Positions 53,017-64,000 of a stretch of DNA of 64,000 nucleotides are shown one piece after another. The notes under the pieces are model-generated. The model did not search any database. It worked only from the letters and a program-made list of their open reading frames with translations, and was not told where the DNA came from. The translations under genes and the position numbers were made by a program. The stretch is from Harmothoe impar (lineage: Eukaryota; Annelida; Polychaeta; Phyllodocida; Polynoidae). The DNA lies in contig OX381718.1 of the NCBI GenBank assembly GCA_947462335.1, positions 40,020,976 through 40,084,975 on the forward strand. Direction: 5' to 3'. Positions within the stretch are counted from its first letter, which is position 1; every line of letters begins with the position of its first letter.

Positions 53017-53829
53017 ATTCCTTTGTCTTTGCCCCGCACCGTGGGTTAACATATACAAAAGGGGGCAGCAGTAGTAAAGGTCTATCATGCACCTATGCTA
53101 CATTCTTACAGCCATATAGAAGCTGTCGCAGTGGCTCTGTGGACTATTTTTTGGACTGAGAACTTAAAGATCCCCGGCTTGATTCCCTATGGGGCTGACT
53201 GTCAAATGGAAATGTTTATTTTCTAAGAAGGACCATAATATCTTAGCCCCCAACCCTCAAGAAGTGTCAAATTTCTTTTCTCCTCAGGAGGGGTTGAACT
53301 GTTTTACAACCCCCTCCCCAACCAATCCCTTCTACTACAATGAAAGATATGACACCTATTTAATAGGGGTTAATTTGCAATGAGATATATACAAAAACTG
53401 TATTATTTGAATCTCATTGAATGAGCAAACTCACTCAATCCATATTGGAAATAGATGGGGAGTTTTTTTCTTCAACTATACACACATGTTCTTTGCATAA
53501 ACCAAATAACCATCCCATGTAAGACCTCATTAGAGGTTCTGAAAGGCTGTAAAAGCAGGGCGTATCAATAGCTGATAAACTATTGTCTTTATAATAGATA
53601 TCAAGCCCTGCAAATTATTAGTCAGTGCATTGGCATCCCTCAATAAGGGTGGCCGTTGTATTGTCTAAGAACCACTTCCTGTCATAACATATTAATACCC
53701 AAGGGTAAGGTATATAGCTTACTGGTAACTGGTCAGAAGTTGTGTGATCTTTGAGAATACCTTCTGTCTCCTCACTGTTGTGTGTTCTGGTACCTATTTG
53801 AGGGGGGAATACGCTACGATTGTACAAGG
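53017..53829. other. Unassigned sequence
   Basis: No gene recognised. Confidence 0.4.
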
Positions 53830-54350
53830 AGATTTGGTGGCCTAGTGAGTAAGTCACTGGACAAGTGTGTGAGAGGTCCTGGGTTCGATCCCTAGAGAAG
53901 ACCTGTCACCAAATCTTCCCAAATGAAACAAGTTGTCCTGACAGGAGTTGCGTCTGTAAGTGTCGGTAGGCAGACTGCGGTGAACCTTCAGTGTCCTGGT
54001 CTCCCGTGAGACTTGCACTGATCCGCTTCAACCCGTAGAAGCATAATACACTTGCAACTGGTAAAGAGATAGCAGATATCAGTGTTGACGAAGGTGGTCC
54101 TAGGCGGGAGGGGAAAAGGCTACAATGGACCACTGGAGACTCTTGAGAAAAGGTGGTGAGAACAGCCAATAACTGCCATCCGACGCCATCTGACAGTGGT
54201 ACTGTCATGGCGCATTGCGCCACAGTCACCAGTTGGTTATCAGGTGTGTCAGTTTCGCCAGTGTCAGCAGCTAGGATGTGTTCACAGTGGCTCCGCCTCA
54301 TGTGATGCAATCCAATGCACCACAAGTGGAGAAACCAGGAGTTCTGTCTC
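53830..54350 (+). mobile_element. tRNA-derived SINE
   Basis: Pol III box A (TGGCCTAGTGAG, 53838-53849) and box B (GGTTCGATCCC, 53882-53892) are spaced as in a tRNA. The pseudo-acceptor GATTTGGTGGCC at the head and CACCAAATC at 53908 can pair. A non-tRNA body of a few hundred bp follows. The 3' end near 54350 is uncertain, and TGGCTCCGCCTCATGTGATG near its end resembles the right half of hairpin 2. Not a functional tRNA, because no cloverleaf with an anticodon stem closes properly. Confidence 0.75.
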
Positions 54351-54672
54351 TGTATTTATTTGCTTGACTAAATTCATCAAAATATACATTTAAAGATTGG
54401 CTTTATAGCTATTTTGGTGAGGTCATCGTGGAGAGACAGGCCATGGAGAATGAGCATCAGTTTCTCCACAGGCGTGTGGAGAACGGCCATTTTAGTACTT
54501 AAGCATAGTAACTTTGTTTCTCCACATGAAATAATATGATTTGTTCACTGTCAATACAAACTCAGTTTTGATATAATACTTCTATTCCCACTTTTCTGTA
54601 TATTATGAGCGGTCCAATAAACACCTTTCCTAGATATAAGAAGCCTTTAAAACTAATAAAAGCCTCTAAAAC

Positions 54673-54705
54673 GATATTTAGCATTATGCGGCTCTGAAAG
54701 GGTTT
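54673..54705. repeat. THP end fragment
   Basis: AGCATTATGCGGCTCTGAAA then GGGTTTA: only the 3' terminal piece. Confidence 0.55.
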
Positions 54706-54948
54706 ACAATAAGTGAGTAAGGTTATATACACCTGTTTACTGGATGTGATGTAGGTGGTGGTGCCAGCCTGTTTCTTTTTTAAATCCATGGCCCGACATT
54801 TGGTTCAGGAAGAAACTTGTGCGGTCTCTTTTTCTTTTTCTTCCCAGGGATCTACTTTCTGTCAGAAACCCGAAGTTTTCTCGACACATATATCTAGCTG
54901 TGTATGTGTCTCACTGACGTTCTAAGGCACAGGTAAACTTCTCTTTCA

Positions 54949-55628
54949 TAATCTACATATATACACCCCCTGGTACTCTCAATATCTATATTGTCAGAGA
55001 TAATCTACGTATATACACAGCCTGGTACTCTCAATATCTATATTGTCAGAAATAATCTACATATATACACAGCCTGGTACTTTCAATATCCATATTGTCA
55101 GAAATAATCTATGTATATACACAGCCTGGTAATCTCAATATCCATATTGTCAGAAATAATCTATGTATATACACAGACTGGTAATCTCATTATCCATATT
55201 GTCAGAAATAATCTATGTATTATATATACACAGCCTGGTAATCTCAATATCCATATTGTCAGAAATAATTGATGCATATACACAGCCTGGTAATCTCAAT
55301 ATCTATATTGTCAGAACTAATCTATGCATATACACAGCCTGGTACTCTCAATATCCATATTGCTAGAAATAATCTATGTAGATATACAGCCTGGTAATCT
55401 CAATATCCATATTGTCAGAAATAATCTATGTATAAACACAGCCTGGTACTCTCAATATCTATATTGTCAGAGATAATCTATGTATATGCACAGCCTGGTA
55501 CTCTCAATATCTATATTGTCAGAACTAATCTACATATATACACAGCCTGGTAATCTCAATATCCATACCGTCAGAAATAATCTACGTATATACACAGCCT
55601 GGTACTGTCAATATCTATATTGTCAAAT
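54949..55628. repeat. About 50-bp minisatellite (ACACAGCCTGGTAATCTCAA)
   Basis: Thirteen units of ACACAGCCTGGTAMTCTCAA, TATCYATATTGTCAGARATA and ATCTAYRTATAT with small length changes. Plus-strand frames across it are repeat translations. Confidence 0.95.
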
Positions 55629-55684
55629 TAAACCCACCCATTGTAACTCATTATCATACATTGATATTTGAAAATGTCTATGAG

Positions 55685-55893
55685 TAACTTGGTGCTTTAA
55701 TGTGCCATTACCTCAGTCGACACGATGCATGAATGCATTTACCATAACAACATTTTGGGAGTATATCAACCCCATTTATGATCGCCATGATGCATTAATG
55801 CAGCACTGGTGAGTTACTCAACACTGCAGGGCTGTATCTCATACACAGACCAGAATGCAGAATGCGTTAATATACTGTGCCCCCTTAACGTGG
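55685..55893. repeat. THP palindrome copy 23
   Basis: TTGGTGCTTTAATGTGCCAT at the left, CAGCACTGGTGAGTTACTCA in hairpin 3, right end worn (CTGTGCCCCCTTAACG). Confidence 0.75.
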
Positions 55894-56647
55894 GATAATC
55901 ACTGAGCGTGTCCCACTCACAATTCTAGCACTGTTCTAGTCTACTATGAACATGTTCTATGAAGTGTGAGTGGTGAGAATGCCCCTTTAAAGGGTTACAG
56001 CTCTTTTTCTAATTGGATGCTTAACTTAATTTGTACCGTGAACGGTTTCCTGTTCCCACTTATTCAGTGCATTGTTGGCTAATTTAATAATGTTTTTGTT
56101 ACACAGGACGTTGTCACAGCATGTATCTGTCCAAAACAGCTGGAATAACCGTTAGCAGGATCTTAAAGTCAACTAAAACATTGGAATGCCGGTGGGTTTC
56201 TTATATCATTCCACTTTTTCTACTCATTCTAACGATTTGGGTGACTGAAAGTGATATTTCCTAAGAGAAAATTACGACATAATTTTTTCAGAGCATATTT
56301 GAAAATAATATTTTTATTTTCTCATGAATTACAATACTGACATACAAGAACGTAACCCTTACAACCCTCTTTTTAAAATAAAATTGATATTACATTTTAT
56401 AACACAAAGAGAACATGTGTAGATTTAATGAAAACCTTGGGGAAGTAGGTTCCCCCTGTTGCAATACACCATTGGAAGCCCCTTCATCTAAACTTCCCTG
56501 TCTTACATATCAGATCCCCTAGACACACAATATCAAGCACCTCCTCGGAAAATCCCACTTTTACACTCTCAATGTTGGCAGATAGATTTGATATATCATG
56601 AGTGATCAATACCAACATATTTCAGTTTCCAAGAAGGATGATATTAT
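55894..56647. other. Unassigned sequence with one small inverted repeat
   Basis: GTCCCACTCACAATTCT and GAAGTGTGAGTGGTGAG (55909-55977) pair loosely around TATGAACATGTTCTATG. The rest is AT-rich and empty. Confidence 0.4.
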
Positions 56648-56875
56648 TACCGTAAATTCTCGCGTAGAAGCCGCGGCTTGTACGCAAGTCAGACTCAGCT
56701 TTCTTTTGATACCAAACATGCCTATATAGGGTGCGGCTTATACGAGAGTTTTTATTAGTATACTACAGTACCAAAATCGTAATATTCAGACCCCCTCTGC
56801 GGCTTATATAATTTGTCAAAGTTAGGGGTGCGGCTTATACGCGAGTTAGGCTTATACGCGAGAATTTACGGTATA
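56646..56875. mobile_element. CCGTAAATTCTCGCG MITE with TA duplication
   Basis: TA-CCGTAAATTCTCGCGTA at the left and ACGCGAGAATTTACGG-TA at the right. Interior GCGGCTTATACGAGAG and GGTGCGGCTTATACGCGAG words are repeated. 226 bp, non-coding. Confidence 0.9.
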
Positions 56876-57571
56876 TGATATTGGTATTAGGACTGAAATA
56901 AACCATATTTACACGTGGTCATATTTCTCTCTGTCAGAATTTATGACTCATTTTCAATAGGAGAGATCTATGCATGGGGAAATCCACAACGTTGGTTTAA
57001 TCATGCTTATATATCTATATATAATGCATGTATGTTTATAAAATTCATTAGTTAATATGGGAGACAATAGTCACATATTCTGACAGTTATGAGTATTGTA
57101 CTGTCTCCCTCAGGACAGACCTCACCAGGTTCCAGGCCAACATATGACGTCCATATATATATCACAACTGATAATGTATATCTCTAATATTCCTAATGCA
57201 AATAAGATAACATTTTGTAGGAGTGACTTCCCACCGCCCACCCCCTAGGGGAGAAGGGTTGGGCTATTCCCTGAGAAAACCCTTGAATCAAAAAGGATTG
57301 GTTGTTGACATACCTTAATGTATTGTAGATGACGCATGGACTCTTACACCTGAAATAAAAGTTGAATATTATATCAAAATCGTGTCACAAACTCAGTACA
57401 TTTGTAAAAACAATTGACAAATAACAACAAAATACTAATCATATAGTCACTAAATCCGCAATATCAACAACAGTGATTAAATCATTTAATAAATTTAATC
57501 AGAAGGGGAAATTCCTGCAGTCTTTTCAAAACTGTCTGTTTAAGTTCTTAAGACAGGTTTGATACCCCGCC
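56876..57571. other. Unassigned sequence
   Basis: AT-rich; no gene or repeat recognised. Confidence 0.4.
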
Positions 57572-57830
57572 CCAGGCCAAAAAAAAGAAGGTGTGTCAAT
57601 CTGTCTTTGTAAAGCAATTTTGGGGCTATTTCAGTGTCAATTTGATAGTATACGAGTCAACGCCGTTGTCGACGAGTCAACGCTGAAGTTTGCGAGTCAG
57701 TTTTGGGTACATTTCAGGCCAAAGTAAAAATTAAAAAAAAAAAATTTAAAAAAAAAAAAAAAAAATTCGACCTACCCTACCTAGATTTTCAGACGATGTA
57801 ACCTGAAACACACCTTTTTTTTGGCCCCAT
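57572..57830. mobile_element. GGCCAAAAAA..GTTTGTTTCAGG element, second complete copy
   Basis: AGGCCAAAAAAAAGAAGGTG at the left; TGTAACCTGAAACACACC, a T-run and GGCC at the right. The interior has GTCAACGCYGWWGTYKACGA words and long A-runs. Confidence 0.75.
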
Positions 57831-57879
57831 ACCCCCGGTGCTTATACAAGACCGGTGTGTCGCACGAGATTACTCCTTT

Positions 57880-58107
57880 GATGATTCTTTAATGCATCAT
57901 GGCATTTGATCATCATGATGCATGAATACAGCCCTGGCGAGTAATTCAACAGCGCTGCATTCAAGCACCATGTCGACCCTGCAGGGTTCAGACAATCCTG
58001 AAGTGTCGGCATGATGCACCGATGCAGCTCTGGCGAGTTACTCGCCGGGCTGTATTGGTGCACCATAACGACAAATGACATAGCAACATGACATCCTTAA
58101 AGGGTTA
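57880..58107. repeat. THP palindrome copy 24, near full length
   Basis: TTCTTTAATGCATCATGGCA at the left; hairpins 1-3 all readable; ACATCCTTAAAGGGTTATC at the right. Confidence 0.9.
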
Positions 58108-58348
58108 TCCAGGCCTACCCCCAGGCTGAAGGGGCTCCAACATGGCATGCTCCAGGGCGGACCAGGGTCGTACACTTGTAGTCATACCCTGAACGCACTA
58201 TAGCCCCATGGCTGCAGCACTCTGGAAATACCAGAGGCGGTGGTTTCTATCGACGATTTACTGGCATGAGACTTGGGCTTGAAGAATAATTCAAGACGCA
58301 GTGAAAACTCCCTCTCCGGGGGATTTTCGAGTATATTTGCATAAGATG

Positions 58349-58372
58349 GGTGCCCCCCCCCCCCCCCCCCCC
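58349..58372. repeat. Long C-tract
   Basis: About 20 consecutive C on the + strand, within otherwise unassigned sequence (58108-58780). Confidence 0.85.
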
Positions 58373-58782
58373 AAGAGGCTAGACTCTCATTCCTCTATCA
58401 AGGGGTTGACCCCCTCCTCTATCTTATATAATTATAGCCTTAAAACCCCTCACATGCCTGTATATATATATAGTAAACAGATTGCAACATACAACGTATC
58501 ACATCTAAGATCCCCAAAACTTATATTACATGTACTGGGGTTCGAGATTCCATATGGAACTTCCAACATACTGATGAGTTCCTACTTCACCCACCAAAGA
58601 GACCAACAATGGCCCCTTCCCTGACCATATTTACCTTACACCGCTACGTACGCAATTTGACAAAGCTTTTATACTAGGATTTAAAGGTATATGATCGAGG
58701 AAATCCACCCCATAGGGGTGGTGGCCGGCTTCCATCAAGGATTCTTGATCACATACATTGGTCTATAATTATAATTAATGCA

Positions 58783-58985
58783 CTAATGATGCATGATTGC
58801 ACCACTGTTCACATGAAGCAATATGCTGTCTTTAAAGGGTTAGTGTGGAATACAGCATGACGATCCATTATGCAGCCCTTAAAGGGTTAATAAAGACTAG
58901 AATTATCATCTAGGGCTGCATTCCTGCATCAAAGGCATTGATTCATTCAAGCATCATGCCGACCTTATCCATTACCCACAAGAGA
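58783..58985. repeat. THP palindrome copy 25, rearranged
   Basis: Two end pieces (CTGTCTTTAAAGGGTTAG near 58828 and CAGCCCTTAAAGGGTTAA near 58874) followed by TAGGGCTGCATTCCTGCATC. This suggests two partial copies fused. Confidence 0.65.
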
Positions 58986-59360
58986 GAGACTCGGACTGTA
59001 TAAATGATGGTACCTTACCCAACCCTACACACATCAGTAAGGCATGCAGCTCTCAGAAAGCTGATCGTTCCCCTCACCCACCAGGCAGGCCACTGAGGTG
59101 TGCAGCTATATGTATATGACAGCTTGTGAGTAGGACTCACCTGCCGCGGTCTGTACTGCTGCTACTACAGAGGGCTCGGAAAGCTGATAATTACCTACAC
59201 CCGCCTTCCACACAGTGAGACATATACATGCACCGACCTGGGCAGGTGAGGGTTATTAAGGGCGGGGAGACGTGTGAAAACCATCGTATATTGAAAGCTC
59301 AGTAGACCGGAATGAGCAGTGCATTCTGGGTTGGAGACGTGTGATCAACATATAGACTCA
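58986..59360. other. Unassigned GC-rich sequence
   Basis: AAAGCTGATMRTT words at 59063 and 59181. AGTGCATTCTGGGTTGG near 59319 is the complement of the ACCCAGAATGCACC word in the 4141-4585 array. No gene recognised. Confidence 0.35.
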
Positions 59361-59546
59361 TTGCAGGTAAGGTGTAATGCGTAAGCGGAACGAGCAGACG
59401 ACGCAGGGTTACAATCACTCTGGCGGAGTGTAGTGCTGAAGGGTGGGGGTTGATTGCAGGTAAGGTCTAATGCGTAAGCGGAACGCGCGGACGGCGCTGG
59501 GTTACGATCACTCTGGCGGAGTGCAGTGCTGAGGGGTGGGAGACCA
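59361..59546. repeat. 93-bp tandem duplication
   Basis: TTGCAGGTAAGGTSTAATGC, GTAAGCGGAACG, GGGTTACRATCACTCTGGCG and GTGCTGARGGGTGGG occur at 59361 and 59454. CpG-rich compared with its flanks. The minus-strand frame across it reads through both units but has no other gene signal. Confidence 0.85.
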
Positions 59547-59832
59547 TAGAGCCTGTGTATGTAGGGTGCAAAAAGCAAACGATCCAATGCTAATCCTATG
59601 GACGCGCAGTTCCTGTTGAAACCTTACGGAAAAGTGAACTCCATAACCATGGCCGGGGACTCCGTCGCCGGCCAATTATCAGAGTAGATTTTAAGATTTT
59701 AAAAAATAAATTCCGATCCATTGGATCCTTGTATTAAAGTGGTCCGAGTAACGCCCAGGGAGACGCCCAGAGAACTAGATCTGACCGAGTAATACTAATC
59801 AAATCAATAATAATCATCAGATAGCAAAGTTT

Positions 59833-60023
59833 AACCTTTAAGGGTCGCATAATGCTTTAATATATTGCGCCCGCCGAGTAGCACACCAGTGCTGCATTCA
59901 AGCATCATGCCGACGCTACCAGGTTGATACACTCCTGAAGCGTGACTTGCCAGGGCTGCATTCATGCATCATACCAACAAAGGGTATGGTGTATTAAAGC
60001 AATATGCCGCCCTTGAATGGTTA
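59833..60023. repeat. THP palindrome copy 26
   Basis: AACCTTTAAGGGTCGCATAA at the left; GCCGCCCTTGAATGGTTAAT at the right; hairpin 1 deleted. Confidence 0.8.
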
Positions 60024-60271
60024 ATCTTTGGCATTTCCCAAAGTCATCTTTGCTACTTGCAGGTTTACAGACCATCAGGTGACACCACCCCCACGCACCA
60101 CCCCCTCACTCTCCTAGCACATACAGTGTAGATCTATACACCTCCCAATACTGCCTACAGTGCAGAAGTCATGCTGGGAGAGTGTCATGTCAGGATCCAC
60201 CCTCTCCTTGTTACAGCACTTACTGTCACACTCTGTGACACTCGAGGTATATAATATCACGTTCAGGGCCA

Positions 60272-60497
60272 CATAGTGCTTTAATGCATCATACCCTTTG
60301 TCGTCATGATGCATGAATACAGCCCTGGCGACTAACTCTCCAGCGCTTCATCAATGCATCATGCCGACCCTTTGAGAGTGAGTGTATCAGCGCGGATGGG
60401 TCAGTCTGAGATATGAATGCAACACTTGCGAATTCATGCATCAAGGCGACAGAGGGCATGACTGCGTTAAAGCACTAAGCGGCCGTTTAAGGATTAT
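60272..60497. repeat. THP palindrome copy 27, near full length
   Basis: GGGCCACATAGTGCTTTAAT at the left; CACTAAGCGGCCGTTTAAGG at the right. Confidence 0.85.
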
Positions 60498-60659
60498 CTG
60501 GTATACGTGACCAGTGTACAAGATGCCATGTCATGATGGTGGTATCTCCCTTATCTCTCTCCTCATTACATGACCTCTTAATGCCCTTTGGTACCTATTG
60601 AAGCGTATTGATTACGCCGGACGAAGAACAGGGATGTTCCTATGTCAAGTATAGCTTAA

Positions 60660-60883
60660 ACATTTAAGGACGGTACTGTGTGTAATGCACTATGCCCTTT
60701 GTCGTCATGATGTACGAATGCAACCCTGGTGAGTAACTCGCTGCATTCAAGCATATAATGCTGAACTTGATACACTCTTGAAAGGTAGGTATACTATATG
60801 AATAGAGCCCTGGTTGCACTTATGCATCACAATGACAAAGGTCATAGCACATTAAAGCACTATGTGGCCCGTCCTTAAAGGGA
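60660..60883. repeat. THP palindrome copy 28, near full length
   Basis: ATTTAAGGACGGTACTGTGT at the left; GGCCCGTCCTTAAAGGGA at the right. Confidence 0.85.
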
Positions 60884-61069
60884 GACATTCTTAATACCAG
60901 TAATGTTATATATGATTATGGAGTATCCTGCTGTGCACTGTTTATCTTATCTTCTACTTTCTCTTGTCACCTTTGATGTTGTATATTATCTTCGCAGGTG
61001 ATTTTTGTTGACATTACACGGACATAGCAGACATTGTACCTCCATCTTGAAATTCTAGACATGTTCAAC

Positions 61070-61520
61070 CGTTTAAGTGTCGCACAGTACTTTAATGTGC
61101 TATGTCCTTAATTGTCATGATGCATGTATGCAGCCTGGTGAGTAACACGCCACTGCTGCATGCAAACACCATGCTGACCCTACAGGTTTCATATAGGGCT
61201 CCTAGGGGTTAGCCCATGGGCGCAGCCATATTCGGGCGTTGGGAGTTCAAGCAGGTACCACTAGATGGACACCTATAGACTCAGTACTGCCCTGTGACGT
61301 CATAACCCCTGGTTAGCTCCGCCACCTGCTGGTCAAGGGCCTGTACTGAAGGTTCTCAACTTCCCACAAGCGGTGCTGCTGTCGACGGCCAGGTGCCCTA
61401 TAGGCCTACCTGTATTGATATTGATGAAGCCCTAGTAAGTTGATTCGCCAGGGCTGGATTCATGTATCATGACGACCAAGGACATGGCATATTAAAGAAC
61501 TATGTGGCCTTTAAAGGGTT
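61070..61520. repeat. THP palindrome copy 29, split by about 210 bp
   Basis: The left part ends in hairpin 2 (CATGCTGACCCTACAGG, 61188). The right part resumes near 61427 (AAGCCCTAGTAAGTTGATTC) and ends GGCCTTTAAAGGGTTGAAG. Confidence 0.85.
61192..61405. mobile_element. TATAGGGCNCCT-ended insertion
   Basis: TATAGGGCTCCTAGG at the left and CAGGTGCCCTATAG at the right give about 12-bp inverted ends. The interior is GC-rich and non-coding. The sequence sits inside a THP copy. Confidence 0.55.
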
Positions 61521-61741
61521 GAAGTGTCCGGGATCAGTGATCTATAATTATAGCTAAGTCTCCCATCAATCAAGAAGTATGTGCTTGTACTTTAAACTAT
61601 TTACTTCTTACCTTTTCAGAAGGAATTCTAATCTATGATACATATTTGATACCTGGATTCTTAGAGCTTCTGTCCATATCTAGGTATTCCTTTGTTCAAA
61701 GCATCGAGTACTATTGTTTTTACCTACGCCATTGCGGAGAT

Positions 61742-61919
61742 GAATAACCATGTCGCTAAAAGATGGCATTTGTCACCATGATGCACCAATGCAGCCCCGG
61801 CTATTTATGTGCTGCAGTGGTGCACCATGCCGACCCTTTGGGGGTGTCTTACATTATAGGATTGGCATAATGCTTGAATGCAGCGCTGGTGAGTTGCCCG
61901 CCAGTGCTTCAAGGGTTAA
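61742..61919. repeat. THP palindrome copy 30
   Basis: ATGTCGCTAAAAGATGGC subtype; hairpins 1 and 2 are present and the end is TTCAAGGGTTAAG. Confidence 0.85.
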
Positions 61920-63183
61920 GAGAATCAGAGTATTGATGCGTATCATCATTTTGCAGTCCATAACCTGCCGTTTCTTCTTTTTACAGTTTAAAAATAAAGA
62001 ATCATATACCTGTTTCATAAAATATGCTTTGGCTGTTTTACAGAGGCCTGTTGCCATATGATACAATCTGCATTTCGATCGCTGGAAAAAAAGTATTACA
62101 TTGAAATTGACATTGATATTTCTATTGGCCATAAATCAGTACAATGGTGCACGCGTAGCTAAAAGATGTGCTCATATTCGGTTATGAGATAGCAAGATAA
62201 TATTGCAAGATTATTCGATCCATAACAAAGACAACAACACATAGCGCCAGTGACACTGATATCACAGAAGGTGTGTGATAGTCGTTAAACCAGTATTGTG
62301 TTTCAACGGTTTAAGACAGGCTTATCAGGAGCTGATAATACAGAGTCGACTGTCGTGACAGACTGATAACAAGATCAGAACAGAGATGAAGCAAGTAGGT
62401 GTCACTGGACGCCTCGTAAGATAACACTTCGTGTCTAGCTCCGGGAGTGGGGTATATCTTGATCCTACCTGGACAAATACGTCACGTAATGTCACATAAT
62501 GTATAACGTCATAACACATCACTGTGACGTACCAATATACTTAATGGCGCATCACTTACAATAATAAGATATGAGAAACATATCGTTGTAAATTGTATTA
62601 CATATTGACCCTGGTCTTTACGTCCGGTACAGTGATAGACGGTGTAGTCGATTCCAGATAACTTAGTTTATTTATCAGTGGTTTGTGATGGTTAGATAGA
62701 GCCGTCATATCCTACATCAATTGGCAAGTTGACAATCTCCACGTTTGTTTGCTGTGATATACATGTATTCTCTCAACCCCTGACTGCTGGTCGTCACGTT
62801 GTTATCACAATGTGTTATACTGAGCACCATTTCCCATATCATGTCCTGCAATAACCAGATGGACAGTGACATGCAGTTTGTTATTGGATGGCTGACTCCA
62901 GGACCACCCGTGCATACGTGTGACTTCCCATTTACCTCAGCTATATGAGCCTAACCAAGGTCATTGGCACCCCCCCCCCCCGCTTCATCCCAGTCACTCC
63001 ACTATAATGACATACCTTACTTTGCTCCTTGATTAAAAGCACTTGGTGAGAAACACGTGACAGAAGTCTTGTCATTTCATCTGACATAGTAATGATGCAG
63101 AACCAGTATTAGAGTACATGTTGTACGTAACACAGTACTGACCAATATAAATTATTTGCAAGTTCAGTCCGCCATTAACATTT
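61920..63183. other. Unassigned intergenic sequence
   Basis: No gene, RNA or repeat recognised; a C-run at 62971-62981. Confidence 0.4.
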
Positions 63184-63404
63184 TAATGACAGCATAATGC
63201 ACCATGATTTCCGATTGACGTGCTGTCATGATGCATTGGTGCATCAAATCAACCATTCTGATGTGCCTCAATCCCATAGGGTCGGTACAATGCATGAATG
63301 CATGAATGCATCACTGGCGAGTCACTCACAAGTGTTGCATGAATGCATCATAACGACAAATGACACAGCGCATTTGAACACCATGCTGGCGTTAAATGGC
63401 TACT
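63184..63404. repeat. THP palindrome copy 31
   Basis: TTTTAATGACAGCATAATGC at the left; TGAATGCATGAATGCATCAC in the middle; CCATGCTGGCGTTAAATGGC at the right. Confidence 0.8.
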
Positions 63405-63441
63405 GTACATGCGTTGTTATTGCCTGTTCTCATCACTGACT

Positions 63442-63640
63442 ACAGGGTAGATTCCCCTTGAGTTGGACACACACCTTGAGACGGACACATGAATTTCGGT
63501 TTACTAAAGTATTTTGATATTTGTGAATAATGGTAATGGTTAAGTGTCATTTTTGATACAGATAATCACGAGAAGTCCTATATTGTACGTTATTTATAAG
63601 TAGAAATGTCAGTGTCCAACTTATGCTGAATCTACCCTAC
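63442..63640. mobile_element. GGGTAGATTC..GAGTTGGACAC element, copy 2
   Basis: GGGTAGATTCCCCTTGAGTT then GGACAC at 63446; GTGTCCAACTTATGCTGAAT then CTACCC at the right end. Same family as 37655-37883. Confidence 0.8.
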
Positions 63641-63738
63641 ACAAATATGTCTTTGTTGCGGCAGAGGACGCGGCCTGGGGAGGTCCTCGTGTAGTCAACA
63701 AGATGCACACTTATAAACACATGACTACACAACTTATG

Positions 63739-63768
63739 CCCCAAAAAAGGTGTGTTTCAGGTTACATA
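63739..63768. repeat. Truncated GGCCAAAAA..GTTTGTTTCAGG end
   Basis: GCCCCAAAAAAGGTGTGTTT then CAGGTTACATA, cut at a TA by the element that begins at 63769. Confidence 0.7.
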
Positions 63769-64000
63769 CACTGCAAAAACTGTGTTTAACTTTAAACACC
63801 AAAAAGGCTAAACATGTTTAATCCGCACACACTGAAGAAATCTAAACAGACATTTTGCATGTTAAACACATCATTTCTAAATGCCTAAACACTGAAGACA
63901 TGCATGTGTTTAAACATTTAGAAAGTAAACACCTATACAGATAGGTGTTTACTATTTAAACATATGTTTTCTTTCTGTTTAGGCTTTAAACATAAATCTA
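63769..64000. mobile_element. Left end of a TA-flanked CACTG element (runs off the window)
   Basis: TA-CACTGCAAAAACTGTGTTT followed by a dense array of GTTTAAACA, TGTTTAG and CTAAACAC words, several self-complementary (ACACCTATACAGATAGGTGT). The right end is not in the window. Confidence 0.7.

Noticed and set aside
53830..53905. Functional tRNA gene
   Set aside because: Box A and box B are present, but an anticodon stem-loop and full cloverleaf could not be drawn; the long non-tRNA body fits a SINE.
54949..55628. Possible CRISPR array (regular 50-bp spacing)
   Set aside because: Whole units are repeated with no unique spacers, and the DNA is animal; this is a minisatellite.
55930..55975. 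GAACATGTTC as a p53-family or steroid receptor site
   Set aside because: A single palindromic decamer in AT-rich DNA is expected by chance in 64 kb; no second half-site nearby.

Overview
This window is animal nuclear DNA: GT-AG introns, a recognisable multi-exon animal gene, and very dense short inverted-repeat DNA elements, minisatellites and homopolymer G/C runs. Nothing looks prokaryotic (no operons, no ribosome-binding sites, no CRISPR). The gene content and repeat style suggest a marine invertebrate (mollusc-like or invertebrate deuterostome). I cannot fix the phylum from sequence alone.

Layout. (1) 96-3977 is one intact 1293-codon reading frame for a family B DNA polymerase of the protein-primed viral/Polinton-Maverick type. 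It is followed by an A-tract and AATAAA, then by a 450-bp array of CACGTG, TGACGTCA, CTTCCGG, ATTGG and CCCAGAATGC motifs (4141-4585). (2) 7901-15636 is a complete SSUH2-like gene on the + strand. I reconstruct it as 12 coding exons whose phases all agree (526 codons). Its parts are an expanded Pro-Gly-Tyr repeat, the SSUH2 core, a DnaJ-type CxxCxG zinc region and a Cys-rich C terminus. (3) 15884-24093 is a block with matching inverted ends (TA-CACTS...). It may be one 8.2-kb non-autonomous element filled with minisatellites and nested insertions. (4) 24.1-64 kb has no convincing gene. It is a mosaic of short DNA elements, a tRNA-derived SINE, a 1.6-kb minisatellite with 554-bp higher-order periodicity, and a 0.7-kb minisatellite.

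The most abundant sequence is a roughly 250-bp three-hairpin palindrome family (called THP here), with about 32 full or broken copies from 4.6 to 63.4 kb. Many younger insertions lie inside THP copies, so they give datable nested structures with target-site duplications (8 bp at 25.6/26.2 kb; 5 bp for a CAGTGGCGTAG-ended family at 29.0, 43.7 and 44.3 kb).

The strongest candidate for something undescribed is a set of five, perhaps six, long hairpins (10.6, 14.5, 30.9, 32.1, 52.9 and possibly 54.3 kb). They share a tip of the form ACTCGG..TA..CCTCGT, but most have arms of different sequence that are nevertheless self-complementary within each locus. This suggests that the tip, not the arms, is the inherited unit. 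A second candidate is a group of TA-flanked CACTG-ended elements, each with its own private subterminal repeat and two of them carrying minisatellites.
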